Of a stretch of DNA of 64,000 nt, positions 34,301-46,120 are shown piece by piece. Numbering within the stretch: the first letter of the stretch is position 1; each line of letters begins with the position of its first letter. The DNA is taken from contig NZ_CP108430.1 of the NCBI RefSeq assembly GCF_041435335.1, positions 8,466,001 through 8,530,000 of the forward strand. Direction: 5' to 3'. Origin of the DNA: Streptomyces sp. NBC_01283 (lineage in GTDB: Bacteria > Actinomycetota > Actinomycetes > Streptomycetales > Streptomycetaceae). The position numbers and the translations under genes were made by a program. The notes under the pieces are model-generated. The model searched no databases. It was not told where the DNA came from and saw only the letters and a program-made list of their open reading frames with translations.

Positions 34301-37300
34301 GGGAAGGATCCGGGAGGAGTTCGACGCGGAGCTCGGCATCCGGCAGTTCTTCGGCTCGCCGACACCGGTGGGGGTCGCCCGGCTGCTCGCCACCAAGGCA
34401 CGGCCCGTGCTGCAACCGGTCGAGAACCGCGACGAAGTCCCGGTCAGCGCAGGGCAGTTCCGCACGTGGCTGATGTCCCGGCTCGACGACGAGGCGGGAA
34501 CCGACCGCATCCCGGTGGCGCTGCGGCTCAGCGGCGAGCTGGACCAGGAGGCACTGTGGGCGGCCCTCGGCGATGTCGCCGCGCGCCACGAGATCCTGCG
34601 CACCACCTTCGAGGGAGCGCGCGGTGGCGCCATGCGGCAGCGCGTCCTGGACGTCGCTGTGTCCCGCCCGGCGCCGGCCGTGGTGCGGGCGACCGAGGCG
34701 GAGCTGCCGGAGCTGTTGGCCGCCCGCGCCGGGCACGCGTTCGACCTCGGCCAGGAGACGCCGTGGACACAGACGCTCCTGCGTCTTTCGGAATCCGATC
34801 ATGTGCTGCTCCTGGTGGTGCACCGGATCGCCGCCGACGAGGCGTCGCTCGACGTCCTGGTCCGTGACCTGGCCACCGCCTACGGCGCGCGCCGCGAGGG
34901 CCGCGTACCGGAACGGGCCCCGCTGCCGCTCCAGTTCGCCGACTACGCGCTCTGGGAGCGGCAACTCCTCCAGGGCGAGCAGGAACCCGAGAGCCTGGTC
35001 AACGATCAACTCGCCTACTGGAAGGACACGTTGGCGGGCATCGATGCCGAGATCGAGCTGCCCGCCGACCGACCGCGGCCCGCCGTCGCCTCGCACCGGG
35101 CGGGCACCGTCCCGCTGCGCCTCGACGCCGAGGCGCACGGACGCCTCGCCGACCTGGCCGAGGATGACGGGACGACGACGTTCATGGTGGTGCAGGCGGC
35201 CCTCGTGATGCTGCTCGCCCGGCTCGGCGCGGGCACCGACGTCACCATCGGTACGCGGGTCCCGCGCCGCGACGAATCCGGCCTCGAAACACTGGTGGGC
35301 CCCTTCGCCGGGGCGCTCGCCCTGCGCGCCGACGCGTCCGGCGACCCCACGTTCCGCGAACTGCTCGGCCGGGTGCTGACGGGCAATCAAGAGGCGCTCG
35401 AACACCGCGACGTGCCCTTCGAGCGCCTCGTGGACGCCCTGGAGCTGCCGCCCTCGCTCGCACGCCACCCGGTGTTCCAGGTGCTCCTCGAAGTCGACGA
35501 CAGCGTCGCCGAGCCGTGGGACCCCTGGGAGCTGCCCGGTCTGCGCACCGCCCGCCTGGAGGTGGGCGCGGAATCCACCGAGCTCGACCTGTCCTTCAGC
35601 CTCACGGAACGGTACGAGCCGGACGGCGATCTCGGCGGCATCGACGGCCAACTCCGTTACGCCACCGAGCTGTTCGATGATTCAACCGCGCAGGCACTCG
35701 CGCGGCGGTTCATCCGCGTCCTTGAGCAGGTGACCGCCGATCCCGAGCGGAGCCTGAGCACGGTCGACGTCCTGCTCGACGCCGACGAGGCCCGCCGCCT
35801 CGTGGCGAGCGAGCACGACACCGCGGCCGGGCTTCCGGCACGCACCGTGGTGGAGATGCTGGCCGAGCAGACGGCACGTACGCCCCACGCGGTCGCCGTC
35901 ACGGATCCTCAGGGCTCCCTGACGTACGAGGCGTTGGACGCCGCCGCGGGGCGGCTCGCCCGGCGGCTGACCGAGCGGGGGGCGGGCCCGGAGCGCGTCG
36001 TCGCCGTGGCGCAGCCCACCGGCAACGCCCTGGCCGTCGCGCTGCTCGGCGTACTGAAGGCCGGGGCGGCCGTCTCCTTCGCCGAGGATCCCGCGAGCAC
36101 TTCGGCCGGGGGCGCTCCCGCGGCCGGCGGGATCCTGGTCTGCGACGAGGCGTCCGCCGCGGCGATGCCCGCCGACGCCACCACACGGATCGTGGTCCTC
36201 GACGAACCGGCGCGGCACGAGACCGACGGGCTGCCGGAGGAGACCCTTTCTGCCCGGCCCGCCCTTCCGGGGCACGCGGCTCTCGTCATCGAGGGCGCCG
36301 TCATGGAACACCGCACGCTCGCCTCCCACACGACGTACCGCATGCATGCCTCCCCGGCGTTGGGAGCGACACCGCTGCTGGATGCGAGGGCCCCGTTCGC
36401 GGCGCTCGTGACGCCACTGCTCGCGGCACTCTGCGCGGGAGGGAGCGTGCGGTTCGGCACACCCGGTCAGGACTTCGCGGCGGAGGAGCCCGGGATCCTG
36501 GTGGTCACCACCCCCGAGTTGCTCGAAGGCGCCCCCGAGGCCCTGGTCGTCGACCTGACGGGCGAGCCGCGGACCGTGGACCAGTTGCGGGAGCGGCGGG
36601 AGCGGCACCCCTCCGCGCCATTGGTGTGCGGCTACGGAGTGCCCGAGACGGGCGGGGTCTGGCTGGAGGACCGGACCGGCCCCGGGACGACCGGAGTGTG
36701 GGAGCCCCGCACCGGCAGCCCGGTCCTGAACACCCGCGCCCTCGTGCTCGACGAACGCCTGCGTCCGGTGCCGCCGGGTGTCGCGGGCGACCTGTACCTG
36801 GCGGGCGCCCTGTTGGCCCGCGGCTACGCGGACGGCCCGGGACGCTCGGGCGAACGGTTCGTCGCGTGCCCCTTCGGCGCCGCGGGCGAGCGCATGTTCC
36901 GTACCGGCGAACGGGCGAAGCGGACGAACGCGGGCCGCATCGCCGTACAGCCCGAAGAGCAGGCGTGGAAGCGGGACACCGGCGCGGGGCGGCGCCTCGG
37001 CAGGAGCCGCGGCGACCTGGGCGTCCTGCTGCCCCTGCGGCCGATAGGCAGCCGCCCTCCGCTGTTCTGCCTGCACACCGGCATGGGCCTGAGCTGGACC
37101 TACGCCGCTCTTCTGCCGCACCTTCCGCAGGACCAGCCGGTGTACGGCATACAGGCGCGGGGGATTGCCGGGCCCGATCAACTGCCGGGCAGCGTCGAGG
37201 AGATGGCGGCCGACTACGCGGACGAGATCCGCACCGTCCAACCCGTCGGCCCCTACCACCTCCTGGGCTGGTCCATCGGCGGGACCATCGCCCAGGCCGT

Positions 37301-37814
37301 CGCCGCCCGCCTGGAGGAACTGGGCGAAGAAGTGGCGCTCCTGGCGCTGCTGGACGCCTATCCCGGCAGCGGGGCCGCCAAGTCGCGGTTCCGCGGTGAG
37401 GAGGGACAGGAGTCGGAGGGCTATGGAGTGCTGCGGCAGGGAGAGGGCGGCGACGTGGCCTCCCTCTACCGGTCGTCGGGCATGAGCGAGCAGGCTCTCT
37501 CCAATCTGGAGAGGGTCGTCCGCAACATGTCGGGGTTCGCGCCGGACCACACGCCTCGCCCCTCCCGCGGCGACCTGCTGCTCTTCGTGGCGGCTGCCGA
37601 CCGGACCGAGGACCGGACCGTGGCGGACGCCGTCGCGAGCTGGCGCCCCTACGTCGAGGGCGACATCGAATCGCACGAAGTACCCGTCGGCCATTACGAC
37701 ATGCTCAAACCAGAAGCCCTGTCGCGCGTCACGCGCGTCGTCGCCCAGAAACTCGGCGCGACGAATCCCGGCCGGCGCACATCGACCCAGCAACCGAAAA
37801 GGACTGAACGATGA
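31308..37814 (+). CDS. NRPS, module 7 and release: C-A-PCP-X-(vestigial A)-TE
   Basis: Adds residue 7, recruits the crosslinking P450s and releases the peptide; the equivalent of complestatin ComD. Domains by rough residue: C 5-440 (HHILMDG near 143), A 455-940 (pocket D-A-F-H-L-G-M-L-C-K, Hpg-like), PCP Ser near 988 (LGGDSG), X 1044-1500, a decayed adenylation-like domain 1515-1890, TE 1915-2168 (nucleophile GWSIGG near 1986, histidine in GHYDML near 2128). X is a condensation-like fold without catalysis: the motif reads HRIAADE in place of HHxxxDG, as in glycopeptide X domains. The start is the ATG at 31308 after GAGGAGAGAAG; the frame stays open upstream into the previous gene. The stop overlaps the mbtH start by ATGA. 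Confidence 0.94.
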   Translation: MTRSPVEDVWPLSPLQEGLLFHAAFDDQGPDVYTVQSALDIDGPVDAGRLRASWEALLARHAALRACFRQVSGAQMVQVIARDVALPWRTEDVSDLGGSAQGAALERLAESERAQAFDLAAPPLLRLLLIRVGERRHRLVITSHHILMDGWSAPILIGELSEIYAAGGDASRLGRTTSYGEYLKWLGRQDTAAAQDAWQAALAGTDEPTLVAPAVPDRLPVFPENVGEDLPEKATRGVTELARANGLTVNTVVQGAWALVLARLAGRTDVVFGATVAGRPPELPGVETMVGLLINTLPVRVQLHGEQPVVEMFHDLQEQQSALMPHQHLGLPQIQRAAGPGAGFDTLLVFESFPQPPAAAASPDSDSLSLRPAGFTREAAHYPLTLVVGPAERLHLKLEYRPDLFDRRVAAAALASLVRILEQVVADPTVVVGRVGAMASAERGAVLRSPHAVVPELIAGRVVSSPRAVAVQGERALSYGELWAESGRWAQYLSGMGVRRGDRVAVVIERSPDLLTLLLGIWRTGAAYVPVDAGWPRDRVAFVLEDAAPVRVVCTRESRHVVPERAAARSVALDDPQVRATPAECGTDQPMVQVAAQDVAYVMYTSGSTGEPKGVEVPHGSVAALVGERGWSVSTDDAVLMHAPHAFDASLFEIWVPLVAAGRVVVADPGVVDAQQVREHVKGGVTALHLTAGSFRVLAEEWPDCFAGLREVLTGGDVVPAASVARVREVCPDVTVRHMYGPTETTLCATWHVLSPGDAMGSVLPIGSALPHRRTFVLDAFLRPLPPGVTGELYVAGAGLAHGYRNGRGLTAERFVACPYLPGERMYRTGDLVRETEGGELLFVGRADEQVKIRGFRVELGEVEAALAAHPAVAQAVVVAREDGPGERRLVGYVVPEGTETIDPQLVRAHAAEILPDYMVPAAVLALGALPVTRNGKVDRKALPAPDFAERVSGRKPRTAVEETLCRLFAEVLDLERVGPDDSFFDLGGDSGLAMRLAGRIREEFDAELGIRQFFGSPTPVGVARLLATKARPVLQPVENRDEVPVSAGQFRTWLMSRLDDEAGTDRIPVALRLSGELDQEALWAALGDVAARHEILRTTFEGARGGAMRQRVLDVAVSRPAPAVVRATEAELPELLAARAGHAFDLGQETPWTQTLLRLSESDHVLLLVVHRIAADEASLDVLVRDLATAYGARREGRVPERAPLPLQFADYALWERQLLQGEQEPESLVNDQLAYWKDTLAGIDAEIELPADRPRPAVASHRAGTVPLRLDAEAHGRLADLAEDDGTTTFMVVQAALVMLLARLGAGTDVTIGTRVPRRDESGLETLVGPFAGALALRADASGDPTFRELLGRVLTGNQEALEHRDVPFERLVDALELPPSLARHPVFQVLLEVDDSVAEPWDPWELPGLRTARLEVGAESTELDLSFSLTERYEPDGDLGGIDGQLRYATELFDDSTAQALARRFIRVLEQVTADPERSLSTVDVLLDADEARRLVASEHDTAAGLPARTVVEMLAEQTARTPHAVAVTDPQGSLTYEALDAAAGRLARRLTERGAGPERVVAVAQPTGNALAVALLGVLKAGAAVSFAEDPASTSAGGAPAAGGILVCDEASAAAMPADATTRIVVLDEPARHETDGLPEETLSARPALPGHAALVIEGAVMEHRTLASHTTYRMHASPALGATPLLDARAPFAALVTPLLAALCAGGSVRFGTPGQDFAAEEPGILVVTTPELLEGAPEALVVDLTGEPRTVDQLRERRERHPSAPLVCGYGVPETGGVWLEDRTGPGTTGVWEPRTGSPVLNTRALVLDERLRPVPPGVAGDLYLAGALLARGYADGPGRSGERFVACPFGAAGERMFRTGERAKRTNAGRIAVQPEEQAWKRDTGAGRRLGRSRGDLGVLLPLRPIGSRPPLFCLHTGMGLSWTYAALLPHLPQDQPVYGIQARGIAGPDQLPGSVEEMAADYADEIRTVQPVGPYHLLGWSIGGTIAQAVAARLEELGEEVALLALLDAYPGSGAAKSRFRGEEGQESEGYGVLRQGEGGDVASLYRSSGMSEQALSNLERVVRNMSGFAPDHTPRPSRGDLLLFVAAADRTEDRTVADAVASWRPYVEGDIESHEVPVGHYDMLKPEALSRVTRVVAQKLGATNPGRRTSTQQPKRTER
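35850..36990 (+). other. Vestigial adenylation-like domain between X and TE domains
   Basis: About 375 residues align with an A domain but cannot be active. The N-terminal block ([18 protein letters not shown]), a decayed A2 ([10 protein letters not shown]) and late blocks ([35 protein letters not shown]) are recognisable. The A3 phosphate loop (TSGSTGxPKG) is deleted at the junction before EHRTL, A5 has become YGVPETGG, and the A8 and A10 regions with the catalytic lysine are gone. No PCP follows; the TE starts directly. It looks like the remnant of a lost module 8, or a scaffold. Confidence 0.75.
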
Positions 37815-38038
37815 CCAATCCGTTCGACAACGAAGACGGCACCTTCCTGGTTCTCGTCAACGACGAGGGACAGCACTCCTTGTGGCCCGCCTTCGCCGAG
37901 ATCCCCGAAGGGTGGACCTCCGCGCACGGCGAGGGCACCCGGCAGGAATGCCTCGCCTACATCGAGGAGAACTGGACGGACATGCGGCCCAAGAGCCTCG
38001 TCGCGGACATGAGCAGGCACGGGACGGCGGCGTCGTAG
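37811..38038 (+). CDS. MbtH-like NRPS chaperone
   Basis: A 75-residue protein that binds NRPS adenylation domains and is needed for their solubility or activity. It carries the family pattern [24 protein letters not shown] near the N-terminus, then PEGW and a conserved W-DMRP-SL near the end ([10 protein letters not shown]). It overlaps the last NRPS gene by ATGA, so it is translationally coupled. It is the only mbtH copy in the window and is expected to serve all seven A domains. Confidence 0.96.
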   Translation: MTNPFDNEDGTFLVLVNDEGQHSLWPAFAEIPEGWTSAHGEGTRQECLAYIEENWTDMRPKSLVADMSRHGTAAS

Positions 38039-39325
38039 GTGGACACCGAATCACTGGTGACCGTGGCGATCGGCGACGTGGCCGTCATCGTCATCGTCTC
38101 CCGTCTCCTCGGAGCGCTGGCCCGCCGCTGCGGCCAGCCGGTGGTCATCGGCCAGATCGTCGCCGGTATCGCCCTGGGCCCGACGCTGCTCGGCCGCCTG
38201 CCCGGGGACCCGACCTCGAAGCTCTTCCCGCCGGAAGTGCTGCCGTTCCTGACGGTGCTCTCACAGATCGCCATCGTGATCTTCATGTTCGTGGTGGGGT
38301 ACGAGATGGACTGGCGGCAGCTTCGCCAGGGAGGCAGAGCGGCGGCCACCGTGGCGCTGTGCGCGTTCCTGGTGCCCGCCGGACTGGGCGCGGGCGCGGT
38401 CGGGGTGTTCCACGGGGCGTTCGACGCGGTCCAGCCGGGGCACGCGGACGGCAGGGCGTTCTGGCTGTTCATGGCCGTGGCGGTGTCCGTCACCGCACTT
38501 CCCGTGCTCGCGGCCATCGTCCGTGAGCGGGGGCTCGCGGGCACCCCCGAGGGCACGGTGGCCACCACGGCCGCCGGGCTCATGGACGTCGTGGCGTGGC
38601 TGGTCCTGGCCGCCGCGCTCGCCGGCACCGGGCACGCCACCGGCCGGTCGTGGCAGCTGACGCTGCTCCTGATCGCCCTGTTCGTGGCCGCCTTGTTCCT
38701 GGCGGTGCGGCCGGTGCTCGGGTGGTGGCTCCGGCGCTCCAGGGCGCTGCATGCCCACCAGCTCACGATCGCGCTCGGCCTCGCCCTGGGCAGCGCCTGG
38801 GTGACCGCGGAGCTCGGCCTGCACCCCGTGTTCGGCGGGCTCCTGGCCGGGCTCACGATGCCCCGCAGGGACGGTGTGCCGGACGCGGACGTGCTGCGGC
38901 CGATGGAACAGACTTCCGACCTGCTGCTCCCGCTGTTCTTCGTGACGACGGGGCTGTCCTTCAACATCGGATCGCTGGACGGGAACGGCGGCCTCCTGCT
39001 GCTCCTGATCCTCGCCGTGGGGGTCATCGGCAAGCTCGGACCGGCGTACGCGGCGGCACGGATCAGCGGCATGGACTCCTACCGGTCGGCGACCGTGGCC
39101 ACACTGGTGAACACCCGCGGCCTCACGGAACTGATCGTCCTGAACGTCGCGTTGAACGCGGGCATCATAGGCCCGCCGCTTTTCACCGTCCTCGTGCTCA
39201 TGGCATTGATCACCACCTTTATGACGGGGCCTTTGTTGTCCCTGACAGGGCGCAGACACAAGCGGGAAACGCGGAACACTCCGAAAAAGAACGCCGTCCA
39301 CGCGCTGACGGATGGACGGCCTTGA
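38039..39325 (+). CDS. CPA2-type Na+(K+)/H+ antiporter
   Basis: A 428-residue integral membrane protein with about 12-13 hydrophobic helices of the KefB/NhaS3 (CPA2) family and no cytoplasmic TrkA domain. Family sequence such as GQPVVIGQIVAGIALGPTLLG near residue 30 and NTRGLTELIVLN near 365 is clear. The unwound-helix position where family members carry ND or DD reads GLMDVV. Such antiporters recur in glycopeptide clusters; their role there (ion balance or accessory export) is not settled. The GTG start immediately follows the mbtH stop, so it belongs to the same operon. The basic C-terminal tail is hydrophilic. Confidence 0.88.
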   Translation: MDTESLVTVAIGDVAVIVIVSRLLGALARRCGQPVVIGQIVAGIALGPTLLGRLPGDPTSKLFPPEVLPFLTVLSQIAIVIFMFVVGYEMDWRQLRQGGRAAATVALCAFLVPAGLGAGAVGVFHGAFDAVQPGHADGRAFWLFMAVAVSVTALPVLAAIVRERGLAGTPEGTVATTAAGLMDVVAWLVLAAALAGTGHATGRSWQLTLLLIALFVAALFLAVRPVLGWWLRRSRALHAHQLTIALGLALGSAWVTAELGLHPVFGGLLAGLTMPRRDGVPDADVLRPMEQTSDLLLPLFFVTTGLSFNIGSLDGNGGLLLLLILAVGVIGKLGPAYAAARISGMDSYRSATVATLVNTRGLTELIVLNVALNAGIIGPPLFTVLVLMALITTFMTGPLLSLTGRRHKRETRNTPKKNAVHALTDGRP

Positions 39326-39441
39326 CGCCCGGGCAGGGCGATTTCAGACTCAATTGAGCGTCAGTACCAATGGGAAAATGGGGCTCCTCGGTCGGGTGCC
39401 GTGCAATTCGGTATCCCGTCCGGGAGAAAAGGGGAGGAGGG

Positions 39442-40953
39442 ATGACCTTGCCGGATTCCGAGGAATTCGACGTGGTGGTGGTCGGCGGAGGGCCCGCCGG
39501 GTCGACACTGGCCGCACTGGTGGCCATGCAGGGGCGGCGCGTGCTGGTCCTGGAGAAGGAGTTCTTCCCGCGCCACCAGATCGGTGAGTCGCTGCTGCCG
39601 TCCACCGTGCACGGCGTGTGCAGGCTGACCGGTGTCGCGGACGAACTGGCCAAGGCGGGTTTCCCGCGCAAGCGCGGCGGCACCTTCAGGTGGGGGGCCA
39701 ACCCGGACCCCTGGACCTTCTCCTTCTCCGTCTCCCCGCGCATGAGCGGGCCGACGTCGTTCGCCTACCAGGTGGAGCGGTCCAAGTTCGACGACATCCT
39801 GCTCAAGCACGCCCGCAAGGTGGGCGCCGAGGTCCGCGAAGGCTGCGCCGTGCTCGACGTCATCGCCGACGACGAGCGGGTCAGGGGCGTCACGTACACC
39901 GACGCCGACGGCAACGAACGCCGGGCGCTCGCCACGTTTGTCGTGGACGCGTCCGGCAACAAGAGCCGCGTCTACCAGCGCGTGGGCGGCAAGCGCGAGT
40001 ACTCGGAGTTCTTCCGCAGCCTCGCCCTGTTCGGCTACTTCGAGGGCGGCAAGCGGCTCCCGGAGCCCAACTCCGGCAACATCCTGTCGGTCGCGTTCCC
40101 GAGCGGCTGGTTCTGGTACATCCCCCTCAGCGACACCCTGACGAGCGTCGGCGCCGTGGTGCGGCGCGAGATGGCCGAGAAGATCCAGGGCGACCAGGAG
40201 AAGGCGCTCATGGCACTCGTCGACGAGTGCCCCCTGATCGGCGAGTACCTCGCGGACGCCACACGGGTCACCACCGGCCAGTACGGACAACTGCGCGTCC
40301 GCAAGGACTACTCGTACCACCAGACGACCTTCTCCCGCCCCGGCCTCGTCCTCATCGGCGACGCCGCCTGCTTCGTCGACCCGGTGTTCTCCTCGGGCGT
40401 CCACCTGGCGACGTACAGCGCACTGCTCGCGGCCCGCTCCATCAACAGCGTGCTGTCCGAGCGCGTCGAAGAGGAACCGGCGTTGAAGGAGTTCGAGGCC
40501 CGCTACCGGCGCGAGTACGGCGTGTTCTACGAATTCCTCCTGTCCTTCTACGACATGCACCACGACGAGGACTCGTACTTCTGGCAGGCCAAGAAGGTCA
40601 CCAAAACCGCCCGGCCCGAACTCCAGTCGTTCGTCGAGCTCATCGGCGGTGTCTCCTCCGGTGAGCGCGTCCTGACCGAGGCCGAGATCCTCGCCAAGCG
40701 CTTCTCCTCGGACTCCGAGGAGTTCGCCGCCGCGGTCGACGAACTCGCCGGCAGCCAGGACGGAAGCATGGTGCCGCTGTTCAAGTCGTCGGTGGTGCGC
40801 GAGGTCATGCAGGAGGGCGGCCAGGTCCAGATGCGCGCCCTGCTGGGGGAGGACGCCGAAGCGGAGGCCCCGCTGTTCAGCGGCGGTCTGGTGCCGTCTC
40901 CCGACGGCATGTTCTGGCAGCTGCCCGTGGCCGCCCAGAGCCCACCCGAATAG
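39442..40953 (+). CDS. FAD-dependent phenolic halogenase
   Basis: Chlorinates aromatic rings of the carrier-bound peptide using FADH2, O2 and chloride. The 503-residue protein has the FAD-binding GGGPAGST near residue 15 and the flavin-halogenase signature WFWYIP at 223-228 (WxWxIP). Substrates are most likely the Hpg residues at positions 3 and 5, by analogy with the dichloro-Hpg of complestatin; that assignment is inferred. The start is placed at the ATG after GGGGAGGAGGG; an in-frame ATG at 39370 would add 24 residues that do not look like the family. No dedicated flavin reductase is seen in the window. A 116-bp gap separates it from the antiporter. Confidence 0.93.
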   Translation: MTLPDSEEFDVVVVGGGPAGSTLAALVAMQGRRVLVLEKEFFPRHQIGESLLPSTVHGVCRLTGVADELAKAGFPRKRGGTFRWGANPDPWTFSFSVSPRMSGPTSFAYQVERSKFDDILLKHARKVGAEVREGCAVLDVIADDERVRGVTYTDADGNERRALATFVVDASGNKSRVYQRVGGKREYSEFFRSLALFGYFEGGKRLPEPNSGNILSVAFPSGWFWYIPLSDTLTSVGAVVRREMAEKIQGDQEKALMALVDECPLIGEYLADATRVTTGQYGQLRVRKDYSYHQTTFSRPGLVLIGDAACFVDPVFSSGVHLATYSALLAARSINSVLSERVEEEPALKEFEARYRREYGVFYEFLLSFYDMHHDEDSYFWQAKKVTKTARPELQSFVELIGGVSSGERVLTEAEILAKRFSSDSEEFAAAVDELAGSQDGSMVPLFKSSVVREVMQEGGQVQMRALLGEDAEAEAPLFSGGLVPSPDGMFWQLPVAAQSPPE

Positions 40954-41005
40954 AAGCCGAGCAGCAGAAGCCGAGCACAAGCAGCCGAGCAGAAGCCGAG
41001 CAGAA
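40954..41005. repeat. Degenerate AGCCGAGCAGA tandem repeat
   Basis: Four copies of an 11-14 bp unit (AAGCCGAGCAG and variants) fill almost the whole gap between the halogenase and the first P450, ending in the ribosome site AAGGAGGT. Confidence 0.7.
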
Positions 41006-41017
41006 GGAGGTCCGCGC

Positions 41018-42190
41018 ATGGCGCGGCCGTCAGACCTCTCCATGCACAACCGCAGGGACCGCCTCGACCCGCTTCCCGAGTTGAGCGAACTCAGCGCGCG
41101 GGCACCTCTGTCCGAGGTCGAACTCGTCGACGGGGCGAGCTCGTCGACGGGCTGGCTCGTCACGGGCCAGGACGAGGTGCGCGCGGTCCTGGGCGACGCG
41201 GAGCGGTTCAGCACGGCCCCGCCCGCGGGCGGCAACAGGCCGGTCCAGGCGGGCAACCTCATCCAGTACGACCCGCCCGACCACTCCCGGCTCCGGCTGC
41301 TGCTCACCCCGGAGTTCACCGTGCGCCGCATGCGCGGCCTGGAGCCCGCCGTCGAATCCGTCGTGGCGGACTGCCTGGACTCCATGGAGAAGGCCGGGCA
41401 GCCCGCCGACTTCATGCGGCACGTCGCCTGGCCCGTGCCCGGCCTCGTCATGTGCGAGCTGTTCGGCGTGGAGCGCGACGACCGCGCGGAGCTGGCGCGG
41501 CTGCTCAAGGTCAGCCGCCCCGCCTTCCGCGGCCGGCAGTTGCAGATGACCGCGGGCGCCGCGTATCTCGCGTATGTCGGCCAACTCGTGGCCCGCAACC
41601 GGCGCGCGCCCGGCGACGACCTGCTCGGCAGGCTGGTGCGTGCGCACGGCGACGACATCGACGACGACGAACTCGTCGGACTCACCGCGTTCGTCATGGG
41701 CTCGGGCGTCGAGAACATGGCCAGCATGCTGGGCCTCGGTATCCTGGCGCTGCTCGAAAACCCCGATCAGCTGGGTCTGTTGAGGCAGTGCCCGCACCTG
41801 ATCGACCAGGCGGTGGAGGAGTTCATCCGCTACCTGTCGATCATCCCGACCGCATCGCCGCGGACCGCGCGCGAGGACGTACCCCTGGCGGGCAAGGTGA
41901 TCAAGGCCGGGGACCAGGTGGCCTGTTCGCTGTTCGCGGCCAACCGTGTCCGGCCGCCCGGCACCCCGCCGGACGTCCTCGACATCACCCGTGAGGCCAC
42001 CGCTCACGTGGGGCTCGGCCACGGCATCCACTACTGCATCGGGGCCTCCCTGGTGCGGATGGAACTCAAGAGCGCCTATCTGGCGGTGCTGCGCCGCTTT
42101 CCCGAGCTGCGCTCCGCCACGCCGCCGGAGGAGATCCGCTTCCGGACGCAGGCGCCGTACGGCGTGGAGACACTGCCCGTCACCTGGTAG
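41018..42190 (+). CDS. Cytochrome P450, glycopeptide Oxy type (first)
   Basis: One of two enzymes that crosslink aromatic side chains while the peptide sits on the module 7 carrier protein. The 390-residue protein has the heme loop LGHGIHYCIG with Cys340 (Leu replaces the usual Phe), ExxR (EFIR) near 267, and VERDD, resembling the PRDD-type region used by Oxy enzymes to contact the X domain. The I-helix reads MGSGVENM, lacking the acid-threonine pair of ordinary P450s. In complestatin the two P450s make the Trp2-Hpg4 biaryl bond and the 4-6 aryl ether; I cannot assign which reaction this one performs. Perfect AAGGAGGT ribosome site, 7 bp before the ATG. Confidence 0.93.
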   Translation: MARPSDLSMHNRRDRLDPLPELSELSARAPLSEVELVDGASSSTGWLVTGQDEVRAVLGDAERFSTAPPAGGNRPVQAGNLIQYDPPDHSRLRLLLTPEFTVRRMRGLEPAVESVVADCLDSMEKAGQPADFMRHVAWPVPGLVMCELFGVERDDRAELARLLKVSRPAFRGRQLQMTAGAAYLAYVGQLVARNRRAPGDDLLGRLVRAHGDDIDDDELVGLTAFVMGSGVENMASMLGLGILALLENPDQLGLLRQCPHLIDQAVEEFIRYLSIIPTASPRTAREDVPLAGKVIKAGDQVACSLFAANRVRPPGTPPDVLDITREATAHVGLGHGIHYCIGASLVRMELKSAYLAVLRRFPELRSATPPEEIRFRTQAPYGVETLPVTW

Positions 42191-42197
42191 GGGAGCG

Positions 42198-43415
42198 ATG
42201 ACATCGACGACCGAGCCCGGACTCGTCCACACCCGCCGCGAACGCTTCGGCCCGGCCGAGGAACTGCGCCGGCTGTCCGAGGGGCGTCCCGTCACCCGGA
42301 TCGACGTGGGCCCCGGCACCGACGGGGTGCCCGTCTGGCTCGTCACGGGCCACGCCGAGGTGCGCCAAGTCCTCGGCGACCACCGGCGGTTCTCCACCCG
42401 GCGCCGCTTCGGACCGGCCTCGGCGCGGTCCTCGTCGGGACAGGGTGAACAGCCTCGGCCCGACGAGCTCATCGGGCAGCTCATGGACTACGACCCGCCC
42501 GAGCACACCCGGCTCCGGCAGATCCTCACGCCCGAGTTCACCCTGCGCCGGATGCGCAGGATCGAGCCGGGCGTCACCGGCATCGTCACCGAGCACCTCG
42601 ACGCCATGGAGCGCACGGGCCCGCCCGCCGAACTGGTCGCGGCCTTCGCCTCCCCCGTCCCCGGCGCGGCCCTGTGCGAGCTGATCGGCGTGGAGCGCGA
42701 CGACCGCGCCGACTTCCTGCGCCGCTGCCACGCCTTCCTCGCCCCCGGCCGGGGGCGCCAGCGGCGGGCGGCGGCCGGGGAACTGCTCTCGCGGTACGTC
42801 GCCGCGATGGTGGCCCGGCAGCGCAGGGATCCCGACGAGGGCTTCCTGGGCATGCTGATCCGCGACCACGGCGATGAGGTCACCGACAAGGAACTGCGGG
42901 GCGTCTGCGTCCTGTTGGTGCTCGCAGGCCTCGACAACATCTCGGGCATGCTCGGCCTCGGCACCCTGCTGCTGCTCGGCCACCCCGACCAGCTGGCCGC
43001 GGTCCGCGACGACCCCGGAGCGGTGGACCGTGCCGTCGAGGAGCTGCTGCGCCACCTGTCGGTGCCGCACGCGCCGACGCCACGGACCGCCCTGGAGGAC
43101 GTCACCGTCGGCGGGCAGCTCATCAGCGCGGGGGAGCACGTCCTGTGCTCGCTGCCGATGGCCAACCGTGACCCCGTGCTGGTCGCCGAACCCGACCGTT
43201 TCGACATCACACGCGAGCCGGGGGCGCATGTCGCCTTCGGTCACGGCATTCACCACTGCCTGGGCGCGGCACTGGCCCGGATGGAACTGCGGATCGCCTA
43301 TCCGGCGCTGCTGCGGCGCTTCCCCGGCCTGCGTCTCGCCGTGCCCGAGTACGAGGTGCCGTTCCGCGTGCACGCGCTCGCCCACGGGGTGGAGCGGCTG
43401 CCGGTGACCTGGTGA
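42198..43415 (+). CDS. Cytochrome P450, glycopeptide Oxy type (second)
   Basis: Second crosslinking P450, 405 residues, starting 7 bp after the previous stop. Heme loop FGHGIHHCLG with Cys354, ExxR (ELLR), VERDD after the F-helix region, and I-helix AGLDN, again without the usual threonine. It is clearly paralogous to the first P450 (shared YDPPxHxRLR, LTPEFTxRRMR) but more conventional at the heme loop. The pair with one ferredoxin matches a two-bridge product like complestatin. The ATG at 42198 follows GGGGAGCG; the open frame extends far upstream through the first P450 in another phase and is not coding there. Confidence 0.93.
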   Translation: MTSTTEPGLVHTRRERFGPAEELRRLSEGRPVTRIDVGPGTDGVPVWLVTGHAEVRQVLGDHRRFSTRRRFGPASARSSSGQGEQPRPDELIGQLMDYDPPEHTRLRQILTPEFTLRRMRRIEPGVTGIVTEHLDAMERTGPPAELVAAFASPVPGAALCELIGVERDDRADFLRRCHAFLAPGRGRQRRAAAGELLSRYVAAMVARQRRDPDEGFLGMLIRDHGDEVTDKELRGVCVLLVLAGLDNISGMLGLGTLLLLGHPDQLAAVRDDPGAVDRAVEELLRHLSVPHAPTPRTALEDVTVGGQLISAGEHVLCSLPMANRDPVLVAEPDRFDITREPGAHVAFGHGIHHCLGAALARMELRIAYPALLRRFPGLRLAVPEYEVPFRVHALAHGVERLPVTW

Positions 43416-43465
43416 AGAGCCGTCCGGTGCAAGAGAACGCGGAAGGTAACGCGGAGGAGGAGCAG

Positions 43466-43743
43466 ATGGACGTACGGGTGGACCGCCACCGATGCGCGGG
43501 TTCCGGGCTCTGCATGGCCCAGGTCCCCGCGGTCTTCGACCAGTCGGACGAGGACGGCAAGGTTCTGCTGAACGTGCCGGCCCCCGGACCCGAGGTGGCG
43601 GGGGCCGTGCGCAGGGCAGCCGCACGCTGCCCGTCCGGCGCGATCACGTTCCACGAGAGCGAGCACGGGCCCGAGCACGAATCCGAGGACGAATCCGAGC
43701 CCGGACCCGAGCACGATCGCGAACGCGCACACGACACAGCCGG

Positions 43744-43750
<7 letters not shown>
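43466..43750 (+). CDS. Single-cluster ferredoxin for the P450s
   Basis: A 94-residue ferredoxin of the Streptomyces P450-partner type, with CAGSGLC (Cys10, Cys16) and a distal CP (ARCPSG); three cysteine ligands suggest a 3Fe-4S cluster. After the fold comes an unusual acidic tail rich in Glu, His and Pro. The ATG at 43466 has AGGAGG five bases upstream; a GTG at 43412 overlapping the P450 stop would add 18 residues without family likeness. It should deliver electrons to the two upstream P450s. Its 3' end overlaps the convergent hmO gene by 7 bp. Confidence 0.9.

Positions 43751-46120
<2,370 letters not shown>

Noticed and set aside
31317..35651. 1444-residue antisense open frame under the last NRPS gene
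   Set aside because: Shadow of GC-rich NRPS coding; composition is dominated by His/Arg/Gly/Gln and no domain is recognisable.
1058..39356. AATTGAG seen before the DAHP gene (1058), exporter (3824) and halogenase (39350)
   Set aside because: Seven bases, no common spacing to start codons or partner motif; chance in a 64-kb window cannot be excluded.
41946..42197. Upstream extension of the second P450
   Set aside because: It overlaps the heme-binding end of the first P450 in another frame; the P450 fold starts at the ATG 42198.
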